Assembly (NCBI GenBank): GCA_017557525.1
Contig: JAFYYN010000011.1
Span: 1-64,000, forward strand
Length of the DNA stretch: 64,000 nt
Reading direction: 5' to 3'
Source: Lachnospiraceae bacterium
Lineage (GTDB): Bacteria; Bacillota; Clostridia; Lachnospirales; Lachnospiraceae
Shown here: positions 9,543 to 17,592 of the stretch, one piece after another
Numbering within the stretch: position 1 is the first letter of the stretch
Layout of the letters: each line of letters begins with the position of its first letter
The notes under the pieces: model-generated
Databases searched by the model: none
Seen by the model: only the letters and a program-made list of their open reading frames with translations
What the model was told of the DNA's origin: nothing
Position numbers and translations under genes: made by a program

Positions 9543-10094
9543 TTAAAGCATAAACGAAATATCCGTATAGATATCCGCAAAATCCACAACACATTTTCCA
9601 CCCCAGATACTTATTGGAATCTTATCCGTAAAGGTGTATTCGGTTGGTTCATCAGACTTTTCGAAACAGTATACCTGTATTCTTAATTTATCAGGCATCA
9701 CGATCCAATATTCCCTAACGCCTGCATTTTTATATTTTTGCCTTTTGATAAAAATATCTGTGTACCAGTTAGACTCTGAGAGAATCTCAATAACCAAGTC
9801 CGGTGCACCAACTATCCTCTTTTTTGTAATCTTATTCCTGTCACACACAACAAAAAGATCTGGCTGAACAACAGTCTTATTATCACAATCAAGCTGAACA
9901 TCAGATGGTGCTATGAAAGGGACACATGAGCCTTTGTTTGTTTTTACAAAGTTTTCAAAAACTGTATTAATCAAGGAGGCTATTTTCTGATGAATAGGGA
10001 TTGGAGCGGCCATATCATAAAATACTCCGTCTATCAGCTCTACCCTCTCACCCTCCGGAAGATTCAAATAGTCATCTATAGTCATCATTTTCAA
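9543..10094 (-). CDS. Uma2-family endonuclease-like protein
   Basis: 183-residue protein of the Uma2 (DUF820) family with a PD-(D/E)XK fold. The characteristic start is YLNLPEGERVELIDGVFYDM, and the catalytic acids are expected in VVQPDLFVVC and PDLVIEILSESN, followed by YWIVMP. Such proteins are abundant in cyanobacteria and some clostridia; their biological role is unclear. No restriction or transposase gene is next to it. It sits just upstream of the esterase-GNAT gene on the same strand, separated by 40 bases, so they may share a transcript. Confidence 0.85.
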   Translation of the reverse strand: MKMMTIDDYLNLPEGERVELIDGVFYDMAAPIPIHQKIASLINTVFENFVKTNKGSCVPFIAPSDVQLDCDNKTVVQPDLFVVCDRNKITKKRIVGAPDLVIEILSESNWYTDIFIKRQKYKNAGVREYWIVMPDKLRIQVYCFEKSDEPTEYTFTDKIPISIWGGKCVVDFADIYTDISFML

Positions 10095-10174
10095 CCCATC
10101 CTTATGCTGTCAGTATACTATCAATCAGAACGAAGGTCAATATCAAAATCTTGGTTCTAGTATGAAATGAAGAT

Positions 10175-10197
10175 AGGGGTCGTCACCGACAACCCCT
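10175..10197 (-). terminator. AGGGG-type hairpin
   Basis: AGGGGTcGTC-acc-GACaACCCCT forms a stem with one mismatch. It lies downstream of the small nuclease-tail ORF on the minus strand and resembles the hairpin after rnfB (13576-13616). A T5 run follows on the plus strand. Confidence 0.55.
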
Positions 10198-10285
10198 TTT
10201 TCATCAACACATGCAGCCTTATACACTTTCAAAAGATACAAAAATTCTGCAAAGCCTGCCACAAACTTTTAATACCAAGAAACCA

Positions 10286-10462
10286 TCAGGGTTTCATACC
10301 TGTAACTTTAATAAACTCCTTTTCGGTCAAACCCGACTTCTCAACAGCTTTTGAAAAAGAAATGGTCTTTTCTTTTAAAAGATCGACAAGCAACTCAAGC
10401 TTGCCTCTTTTCTCTCCTCTTTTCTCTCCCTTTCTCTCTGCTCTATCCAAAACTTCACACAT
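10286..10462 (-). pseudogene. C-terminal remnant of an Rpn/PD-(D/E)XK-type protein
   Basis: 58-codon frame with a good RBS (GGAAGG, 8 bases before the ATG). The peptide begins MCEVLDRAERKGEKRGEKRG and ends in a helical tail. This charged-repeat plus tail pattern is what I associate with the C terminus of Rpn-family recombination-promoting nucleases (about 300 residues). The catalytic domain is absent, so it is either a relic or an internally initiated small protein. In-frame stops close the frame upstream. Function not assignable. Confidence 0.4.
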
Positions 10463-10528
10463 ATTTTTCACCTTCCTTACAACCTTACGACCCTCGATAC
10501 TTGCTTATCTATCAAAAAATCTCCATAC

Positions 10529-10574
10529 AAAAAGTATACCCTAATACTCATATTTATATAGGATATACTTTTTT
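10529..10574 (-). terminator. AT-rich terminator of the secreted repeat gene
   Basis: AAAAAGTATACCC pairs with GGATATACTTTTTT across a 19-base loop. It lies about 80 bases downstream of the minus-strand gene ending at 10657. Weaker than the GC-rich terminators elsewhere in the window. Confidence 0.45.
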
Positions 10575-10656
10575 AAAATAATTGATATTTTTTTAGCCTT
10601 ACTTAACAACAATTAGCAATTTCTTAATAAGTAAAATAATGACATACTTTACTGTA

Positions 10657-12159
10657 TTAATACTTGTTTACCACCTTAAAAGTCATCTTTTCAGAATCCT
10701 TATTATCAACAGTCTGCCAGATGATCACTTTCTTACTCTTCTTGAGCTTTGCTGTCTTTACACGATAAATGCCATTTGAATCAGCAGTTGCTGTATAGGT
10801 TTTCTTTCCGTACTTAACGCTAACCTTTGCACCGGCATCCGCCTTACCAACTACAACATTGGTACCGACGAGGATTGAAAACGGTGTATTTATTCCTTGT
10901 GTATCATTATCACTCTTATTATCTTTGCTATCTTTAGTGTTATTTTCGTTTTTAACATTATCGATAGCTTTGATAGTATAAAATTCATTGGGAGTATTTC
11001 CGTTATAATCCGAATAATAAACCTTCAGATATATTTTTGTTCCCTTTTTAAAACTAAACTCATCCGAAGTATAGTTTGTTACTTCCCTTGATGAATATAA
11101 TGTCTCAAGATTCTCATCAGCCTTCTCCTCGTAAATGTCATAACTCCATTTTCCGGTATCGCCTACTGCCTGACCGAACTTAAATTTAAACTTGTCCTGA
11201 CTCTGTACCGTATATACAAACCAGTCACTATCACTTTTATAATTCAGAATTCCAGTCATAGGAGTTGCACTTGTCAGTTTAACAGCCGCATTATCTTTAG
11301 ATTCTCCTGCAAGTTTGTAACCCTCTATCGGCTCATCTTTACATGACACAGATACTTTATAAGGTACATTTTTGGTGTTGCCATTATACTCTGCAAAATA
11401 AAGTTTTATATATAATGTAGTTCCGCTTATGAATGAACGATGAAGTGATATCCATGATGAAGCATCTCGCTTTTCTTCTATGACTACCAGATTGTCATCA
11501 ACCATTTCATATAATGCTACTGCCCAACAACCCTTATCCGCATCAGTTCTATCTATTTTTATTCTAACATCATTTGTCCCTTTTGTTGTATATACATACC
11601 AATCTGTGTCGTCTTTAGTATTGAGCAGTCCAGATAATACAGTTTCATTATTCAGCTTATTAGCTTTTTCATAACTATTATCCTTTTCCTTTGCCCAAGT
11701 ACACCCATCAGGCGGATTATCATTTAAAACAACACTTACATTATATTTATCTGATATAGTATTGCTTCTGTAATCAGCATAAAACACTTCAAGATATAAT
11801 TCCGTCCCAGGTGCATAACTATATAACTCAGACAAATAACTAGTTCCATTTGTATCCTCAAGGTTAATAAGCTTGTCATCTTCAAGCACATATAATTTAT
11901 AACTCCAACAGCCGGAATCTGCTGCATCCCTTTCAACCTTAAAGCGAACAGTCCCTACAGCATTTTTCGCAACAGTATACTTGAACCAATCGTGATCTGC
12001 CTTATCCTCAAGATAATCCTTTGCCTTTGAACCGTTACTTAATTGTATGGCTTTTTCATAAAAATCATTACCATCATCTGCAGATACCTTTATATCCGGT
12101 ATTAAAAATACTAACATCGACAAAAATACTCCCAGTAAAGCCACCGTAAATCTTCTCAT
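10657..12159 (-). CDS. Secreted protein with three PPC-like repeats and Ig-like tail
   Basis: Exported protein of 500 residues. A signal peptide (MRRFTVALLGVFLS, cleavage likely near VSADD) is followed by three tandem domains of about 115 residues, each with DWFxYTV, a Gly/Cys-Trp (GCW or GKW), and a final G-T-x-L/I-Y-L-x-V-x-Y/F strand, as in bacterial pre-peptidase C-terminal (PPC)-like modules. After a charged Asn/Asp/Lys linker (about 410-430) comes a C-terminal Ig-like domain resembling those in Gram-positive adhesins (KADAGAKVSVKYGKKTY). No cell-wall sorting motif or catalytic domain was found. The ATG at 12159 is chosen because GGGAGGG precedes it by 8 bases; an ATG at 12180 lies before that RBS. 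Divergent from the XRE regulator, and probably controlled by it. Confidence 0.75.
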   Translation of the reverse strand: MRRFTVALLGVFLSMLVFLIPDIKVSADDGNDFYEKAIQLSNGSKAKDYLEDKADHDWFKYTVAKNAVGTVRFKVERDAADSGCWSYKLYVLEDDKLINLEDTNGTSYLSELYSYAPGTELYLEVFYADYRSNTISDKYNVSVVLNDNPPDGCTWAKEKDNSYEKANKLNNETVLSGLLNTKDDTDWYVYTTKGTNDVRIKIDRTDADKGCWAVALYEMVDDNLVVIEEKRDASSWISLHRSFISGTTLYIKLYFAEYNGNTKNVPYKVSVSCKDEPIEGYKLAGESKDNAAVKLTSATPMTGILNYKSDSDWFVYTVQSQDKFKFKFGQAVGDTGKWSYDIYEEKADENLETLYSSREVTNYTSDEFSFKKGTKIYLKVYYSDYNGNTPNEFYTIKAIDNVKNENNTKDSKDNKSDNDTQGINTPFSILVGTNVVVGKADAGAKVSVKYGKKTYTATADSNGIYRVKTAKLKKSKKVIIWQTVDNKDSEKMTFKVVNKY

Positions 12160-12188
12160 AACATAAGCCCTCCCAAACATGAATATTT

Positions 12189-12261
12189 TTCAAGTGAATC
12201 ATTAAAAAACAATCACTATACGATAGTATCTTATCACAAACTTTCATATTGTTCAAGTGAA
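12189..12261. promoter_or_regulatory. Duplicated TTCAAGTGAA operator
   Basis: The palindrome TTCA-AG-TGAA occurs at 12189-12198 and 12252-12261, 63 bp apart (about six helical turns), in the divergent gap between the secreted repeat gene and the XRE regulator. Flanks are also similar (ATTnTTCAAGTGAAnnATT). Probably binding sites for the adjacent XRE protein (inference). Confidence 0.55.
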
Positions 12262-12301
12262 ATATTGTAAATTGTTACATGAAGAAAGTGAGGATAAAAC
12301 C

Positions 12302-12658
12302 ATGTATGATTTTGGAGAATTATTACGAAAACACAGGTTAAGGAAACATTGGACTCAAAAGCATCTTGGGAACCTGATAGGTGTTTCCGAAGGAACTATA
12401 AGTAAATATGAGTCTAACCAAGTTCCACCACCCTTTGAAAAAATGAGATCATTAGCTGTCGAGCTAAATATCTCGACCGATGAACTGTACGGACTGGAAT
12501 CTAATGATAAAATAGCTACTTATGGACTTACAAAAGAACAAACTGATATTTTGCGAGATTTAGCCGACTTATTCCGAAACTCCACTTCAAATATTAAAAG
12601 GCCAAATGATAATCAACTAAATATCTTAGGCAAAATTGTAATCGAATTTTCAAGATAA
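12302..12658 (+). CDS. XRE-family transcriptional regulator
   Basis: 118-residue regulator with an N-terminal Cro/CI helix-turn-helix: LLRKHRLRKHWTQKHLGNLI, then VSEGTISKYESNQVPPPFEK, followed by the family tail LAVELNISTDELYGL. The C-terminal 50 residues are a helical dimerisation or effector region. ATG at 12302 follows GTGAGGAT; an upstream start at 12257 has no RBS and overlaps the operator. It is divergent from the secreted repeat gene and convergent with the type III toxin. A structural role in the toxin-antitoxin system is not expected, because type III systems use RNA as antitoxin. Confidence 0.9.
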   Translation: MYDFGELLRKHRLRKHWTQKHLGNLIGVSEGTISKYESNQVPPPFEKMRSLAVELNISTDELYGLESNDKIATYGLTKEQTDILRDLADLFRNSTSNIKRPNDNQLNILGKIVIEFSR

Positions 12659-12704
12659 ACTATCCTTTCGGTTGTTCAACATATTTTCATTCGAAGATTT
12701 GACT

Positions 12705-12736
12705 TAAAAAACATCCAGATTACTTGGATGTTTTTT
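12705..12736. terminator. Bidirectional terminator between XRE and toxin genes
   Basis: AAAAAACATCCA and TGGATGTTTTTT form a perfect 12-bp stem. The structure overlaps the toxin gene stop codon (12720-12722) and serves both convergent transcripts. Confidence 0.9.
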
Positions 12737-13322
12737 GCTGAATTATTTTATAAACCGATTGATACTGATTACTTGCTTCTTCCAGCAGTTTAAAATTACA
12801 ACAAAATTTATATATTACTCCGGAATTCATTTGACCGTCATATAAAGCCTTCGCTTTTGCAAGTATATCCTTTTTTATTGCAACACAGAACAAATACTCT
12901 TTAATAAGAAGACTCCTATAATTTATATCCACTTCATCTGTAAAAATAATCTTATGATACTTTCCTTCAATTACAGGGAACATCTTTTTCAAATCCAAAA
13001 CTGCTAGTATTTCTGTACCTATACCCGTTTTCTCATCATATGATCTGATGACTGCAGTCGGACGAATATCCTTTTTGTGAACTATCCCTGTAATAAGATA
13101 ATGTTCTTTACTAGACAAATCCCATGTTTTGTGTTTTGGCTTTGCAGATGTAAGTGGAACAAAGTATTTCTTTTCTTCCATAGGGAATAAAATTCCCAAG
13201 AAAGGTTTTTTGGTATAGTTACGGCTTTCATCGTACCGAACTTCAGGTTCGATAGAATTCAAATACTTTATGTAGTCTATATCAATATTATATAGACCAA
13301 AATCTTTAAAAAAGGGAATCAT
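12720..13322 (-). CDS. Type III toxin, ToxN/AbiQ/CptN-like endoribonuclease
   Basis: 200-residue protein resembling the ToxN/AbiQ family of RNA-cleaving toxins. Family-like features: DYIKYLNSIEPEV near the start, the strand block KPFLGILFPMEEKKYFVPLT, a following KPKHKTW, the segment VLDLKKMFPVIEGKYHKI, and a C-terminal CNFKLLEEASNQY. The toxin is known to bind and process its RNA antitoxin. It is preceded, in order, by a promoter, three tandem 42-base repeats, an intrinsic terminator and an AGGAGA RBS 8 bases before ATG 13322: the canonical type III layout, in which terminator leakage sets the RNA:toxin ratio. The family match is by eye; the gene order supports it strongly. Confidence 0.82.
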   Translation of the reverse strand: MIPFFKDFGLYNIDIDYIKYLNSIEPEVRYDESRNYTKKPFLGILFPMEEKKYFVPLTSAKPKHKTWDLSSKEHYLITGIVHKKDIRPTAVIRSYDEKTGIGTEILAVLDLKKMFPVIEGKYHKIIFTDEVDINYRSLLIKEYLFCVAIKKDILAKAKALYDGQMNSGVIYKFCCNFKLLEEASNQYQSVYKIIQQKTSK

Positions 13323-13352
13323 TTGGATACTCTCCTAGAAATCAGAAAATAC

Positions 13353-13374
13353 AAGAGGGAGCAAGCTCCCTCTT
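13353..13374 (-). terminator. Leaky terminator between RNA antitoxin and toxin
   Basis: AAGAGGGAGC and GCTCCCTCTT are a perfect inverted repeat; on the minus strand the stem is followed by TTGTATTTT. It lies between the repeats and the toxin RBS, as in known type III loci. Confidence 0.85.
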
Positions 13375-13376
13375 AC

Positions 13377-13502
13377 CTTAAAGTTCCGCCCTTGGGATGT
13401 AGGTGGCGGGACACCTTCCTTAAAGTTCCACCCTTGGGATATAGGTGGTGGGACACCTTCCTTAAAGTTCCGCCCTTGAGATATAGGTGGCGGGACACCT
13501 TC
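13377..13502 (-). ncRNA. Type III RNA antitoxin: three 42-nt tandem repeats
   Basis: Three contiguous 42-base units (13377-13418, 13419-13460, 13461-13502), transcribed on the minus strand toward the toxin. Each unit can form two interleaved helices, in plus coordinates of unit one 13386-13390 with 13405-13409 and 13401-13404 with 13413-13416: an H-type pseudoknot, as known for ToxI RNAs. Unit two carries CCACC/GGTGG where units one and three have CCGCC/GGCGG, a compensatory change. The repeat length is within the usual 34-45 range. The repeats are not separated by spacers, so this is not CRISPR. Confidence 0.85.
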
Positions 13503-13514
13503 TAAAGTAATAAT

Positions 13515-13543
13515 ACTATGATTTTCCTAAAAAATCAAGTCAA
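13515..13543 (-). promoter_or_regulatory. Promoter of the RNA antitoxin
   Basis: Minus strand: -35 TTGACT (13538-13543), 17-base spacer, -10 CATAGT (13515-13520); TAGTAT at 13513-13518 is an alternative with a 19-base spacer. Transcription would begin at the first repeat. Confidence 0.55.
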
Positions 13544-13575
13544 ATTTCACAACATTTCTGGTAGAAAAATAAGAT

Positions 13576-13616
13576 AGGGGCCGCCGCACTGTTTACTGTA
13601 CAATACGACGACCCCT
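13576..13616 (-). terminator. Terminator of the rnf operon
   Basis: Minus strand: AGGGGTCGTCG pairs with GGCGGCCCCT through G-U wobbles; ATCTTATTTTTCT follows. It sits just after the rnfB stop. Confidence 0.75.
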
Positions 13617-13623
13617 CTTTTCA

Positions 13624-14427
13624 TTAACGCATTATAATTATCTTTCTCGGGCACTTCTCGGCACACTTGCCACAGCCTACACACTTCTCGTAGTCAATAT
13701 GTGCCAGATTGTTTTCTACAGTGATGGCTCCTGCCTCACACTGCTTTGCACAGATACCGCAGCCGATACAGCCTGCAGTACAGAATACTCTGGTGTCCTT
13801 TCCCTTATCTTTTGAGTTACAGCCTACCGCATACTTTGATGTAACAGGTCTGAGCTCGATTAGGTGGTTAGGACATGTTCTGGTACATACGCCACAACCG
13901 GTACATTTATCAGTATCAACCACTGCTACACCGTTTACGATATGGATGGCATCAAACTTACATACACTTACACAGCTACCATATCCCATACATCCGTATA
14001 CACATTCCTTCTCTCCGTGACCGGGGATAAGAGCAAGCTTACGGCAATCCGCAATACCCTGATATCTGTATTTTACTGTGGTCTTGTCACAGGTACCGCT
14101 ACACTTTACATATGCTGCAAGCTTAACCGATTCGGTAGCCTCAGTTCCCATGATCGCTGCAATGTCAGCATGGCGCCCGCCGGGGCACTGGTTAACTGCT
14201 GCCTCACCCTTTACTATTGCTTCCGCACATGCATCGCAGCCTGCAAATCCACAACCGCCGCAGTTACTTCCGGGCAGGCACTCTCTGACAAGTCCGACTC
14301 TTTCATCTGTTTCTACGGCAAATTTCTTTGCGGCTATACCAAGCAGAAGTCCGATGATAAGGCCTACGGCTCCGACTACACCGCCGGCTATTAAGACGCC
14401 GTTTATATTAAATGCTAAAAATATCAT
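13624..14427 (-). CDS. rnfB: Rnf complex subunit RnfB
   Basis: Iron-sulfur subunit of the ferredoxin:NAD+ oxidoreductase (Rnf), which couples electron transfer to Na+ or H+ export. An N-terminal membrane anchor (residues 5-33) is followed by a [4Fe-4S] domain with CGGCGFAGCDAC. Downstream are four cysteine motifs: CVYGCMGYGSC, CTGCGVCTRTC, CIGCGICAKQC and CVGCGKCAEKC, giving several clusters, as in clostridial RnfB. It is last in the rnfCDGEAB operon and probably the ferredoxin entry point. Its start lies 14 bases after the rnfA stop. Confidence 0.95.
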   Translation of the reverse strand: MIFLAFNINGVLIAGGVVGAVGLIIGLLLGIAAKKFAVETDERVGLVRECLPGSNCGGCGFAGCDACAEAIVKGEAAVNQCPGGRHADIAAIMGTEATESVKLAAYVKCSGTCDKTTVKYRYQGIADCRKLALIPGHGEKECVYGCMGYGSCVSVCKFDAIHIVNGVAVVDTDKCTGCGVCTRTCPNHLIELRPVTSKYAVGCNSKDKGKDTRVFCTAGCIGCGICAKQCEAGAITVENNLAHIDYEKCVGCGKCAEKCPRKIIIMR

Positions 14428-14441
14428 TTCTTTGTCCTTTC

Positions 14442-15017
14442 TTAGATCAGGCCTGCAAATCCACAGAATGCGATAGCCATAAGGCCTGCAGTGATAAGCA
14501 GGATGGGTGATCCTTTAAGTACATGAGGGATATCGTTATTTTCTGTCCTCTCACGGATACCTGACATCAGCACGATGGAGATGCAGAAACCTACCGAGGT
14601 ACCAAGTCCGTTTATAACGCTCTCTAAGAAATTGTAATTGTTCTGTACGTTAAGGAGTGCTACACCGAGTACACAGCAGTTGGTGGTGATCAAAGGAAGA
14701 TACACACCCAGTGCCTTATACAATGAAGGTATGAACTTCTTTAAGATCATTTCTACCAACTGTACAAGTGCTGCGATAACAGCGATAAACACGATGGTCT
14801 TCATGTATTCGAGCTCGCAGGGTACAAGTATGAAATTGTAGATCAGGCTTGCTACCGCTGAAGCTACAGTTACGACAAATATTACCGCACTGCCCATACC
14901 TACGGCAGTTTTTGTTTTCTTTGATACTCCGAGGAAAGGACATATTCCAAGGAACTGGCTAAGTACTACGTTGTTAACAAGAGCAGTGCTTACTAAAAGG
15001 AGTAACATTTCTTTCAT
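14442..15017 (-). CDS. rnfA: Rnf complex membrane subunit RnfA
   Basis: 191-residue integral membrane subunit with six hydrophobic helices. The conserved FLGICPFLGVSKK near the N terminus carries a cysteine expected to help ligate the intramembrane [2Fe-2S] centre shared with RnfE, and TTNCCVLGVALL supplies the second. RnfA and RnfE are paralogues with inverted topology. Its start overlaps the last base of rnfE, so the two are translationally coupled. Confidence 0.95.
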   Translation of the reverse strand: MKEMLLLLVSTALVNNVVLSQFLGICPFLGVSKKTKTAVGMGSAVIFVVTVASAVASLIYNFILVPCELEYMKTIVFIAVIAALVQLVEMILKKFIPSLYKALGVYLPLITTNCCVLGVALLNVQNNYNFLESVINGLGTSVGFCISIVLMSGIRERTENNDIPHVLKGSPILLITAGLMAIAFCGFAGLI

Positions 15018-15820
15018 TACTTATTACCTCCTTTTTCTACCTTATCTCCGGCAGTCTCAGGAAAAGCATTTTTAGTATCAGCCTTTACATCAGCCTTTAC
15101 TGCCTTTGCTTCGTCGAGTTTCTGCTCTATACGGATACGGTTCTGTGTACAAACCTCACCCACACACTCTGCACAGTTTCCGCCGCATGCAAGTGTTGAC
15201 TGGGTCGAAGGAGCATCGCCGTTTGTTGCGCTCTTGAGCTTTAACTTATTCTGTACTGCTGTAAGGATAGCAAGTACAAAGAATGCTCCGGGAGCCATTA
15301 CGAAAATGGAGAAGGGCTCATATGCATCAGGAAGCACCTGTGCTCCAAAAGCTGTACCTGCACCGATAAGCTCACGGATAAGACCGATAATTGTCAGTGA
15401 GCAGGTAAAGCCAAGACCCATTCCTATACCGTCAAAGATTGAAGGAAGCACGGGATTTTTGCTGGCATATGCCTCTGCACGTCCTAAGATGATACAGTTT
15501 ACAACGATAAGAGGGATGTATATACCGAGTGAATCATTAAGTGAAGGAAGGAATCCCTTTACCAATAACTCAACTATAGTTACGAATGAAGCTACTATTA
15601 CGATAAATGCAGGCATTCTGACCTTGTCGGGAATGATCTTCCTGAGTGCAGATATCATAAGGTTTGACATAACAAGAACCGCTGTAGTCGAAAGACCCAT
15701 ACCTAGTCCGTTAAATGCAGAAGTAGTAACTGCCAGTGTAGGACACATACCAAGCATTAAGACAAGGGTGGGATTTTCTTTTACTAGTCCGTTATACAGA
15801 CGTTCTGTACATTTATTCAC
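15017..15820 (-). CDS. rnfE: Rnf complex membrane subunit RnfE with Cys-rich tail
   Basis: Six-helix membrane subunit homologous to RnfA, with LMLGMCPTLAVT and IVVNCIILGRAEAYA carrying the conserved cysteines. The core ends near residue 205; the protein continues to 267 with a soluble tail containing CGGNCAECVGEVC (Cys spacing C-x3-C-x2-C-x4-C) and then a Lys/Asp/Ala-rich stretch. Many RnfE proteins are about 200 residues, so the tail is an extension that might bind a metal or cluster. Located between rnfG and rnfA. Confidence 0.93.
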   Translation of the reverse strand: MNKCTERLYNGLVKENPTLVLMLGMCPTLAVTTSAFNGLGMGLSTTAVLVMSNLMISALRKIIPDKVRMPAFIVIVASFVTIVELLVKGFLPSLNDSLGIYIPLIVVNCIILGRAEAYASKNPVLPSIFDGIGMGLGFTCSLTIIGLIRELIGAGTAFGAQVLPDAYEPFSIFVMAPGAFFVLAILTAVQNKLKLKSATNGDAPSTQSTLACGGNCAECVGEVCTQNRIRIEQKLDEAKAVKADVKADTKNAFPETAGDKVEKGGNK

Positions 15821-15838
15821 GTTGAAAATCCTCCTTCC

Positions 15839-16489
15839 TTAATCTATCGATGCTGCAACCAAGAGACCCGCGTTCAGCATGTTTGTTACCGCGCTGGTTG
15901 TGATGGTTGCACTGGATATAGCATCTATTTCAGTAGTTCCGCTCATATTAATGTTTCTCTTTGTGAGCTTGTAGCTGCCGGGCTGAACACCTTTAAACTG
16001 ATCTTTGAAGTCACCGTCTTTTTCAGGGTCATCATCCTTAGCCTTCATACCAAGTCCGGGAGTCTCGCTGATGCTTAAGAACTCGATACCCTTTAAGGTT
16101 TCGTCATCAGCCACACCCATGATGATGGTTATCTGTCCACCGTAACCCTTTTTAGATGTTACAGTGATGATATCGCCGATCTTATTGCCATTCTCATCAA
16201 GTGCCTGAAGCACTTCATCAATAGTGATCGTATCAAACTCTTTGTTTTTGTTACTTGATTCTACAAGAGCCTGTGCCTTGTTAACTTCCTCTTCGGAAGC
16301 CTCGGCCGTCTCTTTCATTTCAGCAAATACCGCCTTTGCTGCTTCGGTCTTTGTCTTAGCCTCTGCCTCAGCAATGGGGTCTTTTGTTATCTCATAAACC
16401 GCTCCTAAAGCAAAAGCTGCTATGATAGTTATTGCGAAAAGGATCAGTGCATCCTTTATCAAGGTGCTTTTCTGTTTATTCTCACTCAT
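15839..16489 (-). CDS. rnfG: Rnf complex FMN-binding subunit RnfG
   Basis: 216-residue subunit: one N-terminal membrane helix (about 12-31), a helical linker, and an extracytoplasmic FMN-binding domain. The flavinylation site is expected at the threonine of SSATIT (motif S/G-A-T) near residue 195. The ATG overlaps the rnfD stop (ATGA). The covalently bound FMN relays electrons within the complex. Confidence 0.94.
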   Translation of the reverse strand: MSENKQKSTLIKDALILFAITIIAAFALGAVYEITKDPIAEAEAKTKTEAAKAVFAEMKETAEASEEEVNKAQALVESSNKNKEFDTITIDEVLQALDENGNKIGDIITVTSKKGYGGQITIIMGVADDETLKGIEFLSISETPGLGMKAKDDDPEKDGDFKDQFKGVQPGSYKLTKRNINMSGTTEIDAISSATITTSAVTNMLNAGLLVAASID

Positions 16490-17505
16490 TTTGCAGCACC
16501 TCCCTTTTTCTTCTTAACCACACCGAAAGCTCTTGGCATTGTAAACTTCTCAATGAAGGGTACAAGAAGGTTGCAGAAGATAATTGCATAGCTTACGCCC
16601 TCTGCAGAATTTCCGCAGACTCTGATGATACCGGTAAGAAGTCCCAAAAGAATACCGAATACGATCTGACCGCCCTTTGTAATGGGGCTGGTTACATAAT
16701 CGGTTGCCATAAACCATGCACCAAGCATAAGTCCGCCGCCGCATAACTCGCATGCAAGATAGCAGAAACCGTCACTTTCAAATGCATGTCCGCCAAAGAT
16801 ATATACAAATACTGCAAATGTTGCAATATAAGCTACGGGGATCCTTAAGGAAATGATCTTCTTTGCAAGCAGATATACTGCTCCGAGCAGGATTGCCAGG
16901 GTACTTGTCTCACCGATAACACCGCCGGTAAATCCAAAGAACATGTCTGCAAGAGATACATTTGCACTGATGCTCTGACCTGCTTCAAGATTCTTGATAA
17001 CTGCAAGGGGTGTTGCAGATGACAGACCGTCTATTGAAGCTGCACCGTTCATGAAATGTGAACCTGACTGTTCTACGGCGAATGCTGTCATCCTGCCTGC
17101 AAAACAGATAAGCAGGAAGCATCTTGCACCAAGAGCAGGGTTCATGAAATTCTGTCCGAGACCTCCGAACATTTCCTTTACAACAAGGATTGCAAAAGCA
17201 CTGCCCACTATCGGTATCCAGAGCGGTACCGATGCAGGAAGGTTCATGCCGAGAAGAAGACCTGTAACTAAAGCACTGCACTCATAGGGTGTGCTCTTTT
17301 TAACCACAAATCTCTTCCATAAGAATTCACAAAGGCATGCTGAAGCTATACTGGTAAGAAGTACCAGAAATGCCTTAAATCCAAACTGATATACGCCGAA
17401 TGCGCTTGCAGGTATAAGGGCTATCGCCACATCCCGCATTATCGAGCGTGTCGTGACTCCGCTTCTCACATGGGGTGAAGCGGACACGTTATATAAATCT
17501 TTCAT
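16486..17505 (-). CDS. rnfD: Rnf complex FMN-binding membrane subunit RnfD
   Basis: 339-residue polytopic membrane subunit with about nine hydrophobic segments. The covalent FMN site is expected in LSSATPLA near residue 165. N-terminal VSASPHVRSG is typical of RnfD/NqrB. Overlaps rnfG by 4 bases and is 87 bases after rnfC. Together with RnfG, RnfA and RnfE it forms the ion-translocating core. Confidence 0.95.
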   Translation of the reverse strand: MKDLYNVSASPHVRSGVTTRSIMRDVAIALIPASAFGVYQFGFKAFLVLLTSIASACLCEFLWKRFVVKKSTPYECSALVTGLLLGMNLPASVPLWIPIVGSAFAILVVKEMFGGLGQNFMNPALGARCFLLICFAGRMTAFAVEQSGSHFMNGAASIDGLSSATPLAVIKNLEAGQSISANVSLADMFFGFTGGVIGETSTLAILLGAVYLLAKKIISLRIPVAYIATFAVFVYIFGGHAFESDGFCYLACELCGGGLMLGAWFMATDYVTSPITKGGQIVFGILLGLLTGIIRVCGNSAEGVSYAIIFCNLLVPFIEKFTMPRAFGVVKKKKGGAAK

Positions 17506-17592
17506 TTATTCCTCCTGAGGTATTTACCTTTATGGCTTCCCTTAAAGGGGAAGGATTATTTTCAATCAGAGAACCGTCCCTCTGGTTGACTT

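Noticed and set aside
9543..10094. Uma2 protein as part of a defence island
   Set aside because: There is no adjacent restriction, transposon or defence gene apart from the toxin-antitoxin locus more than 2.6 kb away, so a defence role is not supported.
12302..12658. XRE protein as antitoxin of the adjacent toxin
   Set aside because: The convergent orientation and the RNA antitoxin repeats point to a type III system. The XRE operators lie before the secreted repeat gene, not the toxin.
13377..13502. CRISPR-like tandem repeats
   Set aside because: The repeats abut with no spacers, and there are only three. Their position between a promoter and a ToxN-like gene explains them better as RNA antitoxin.
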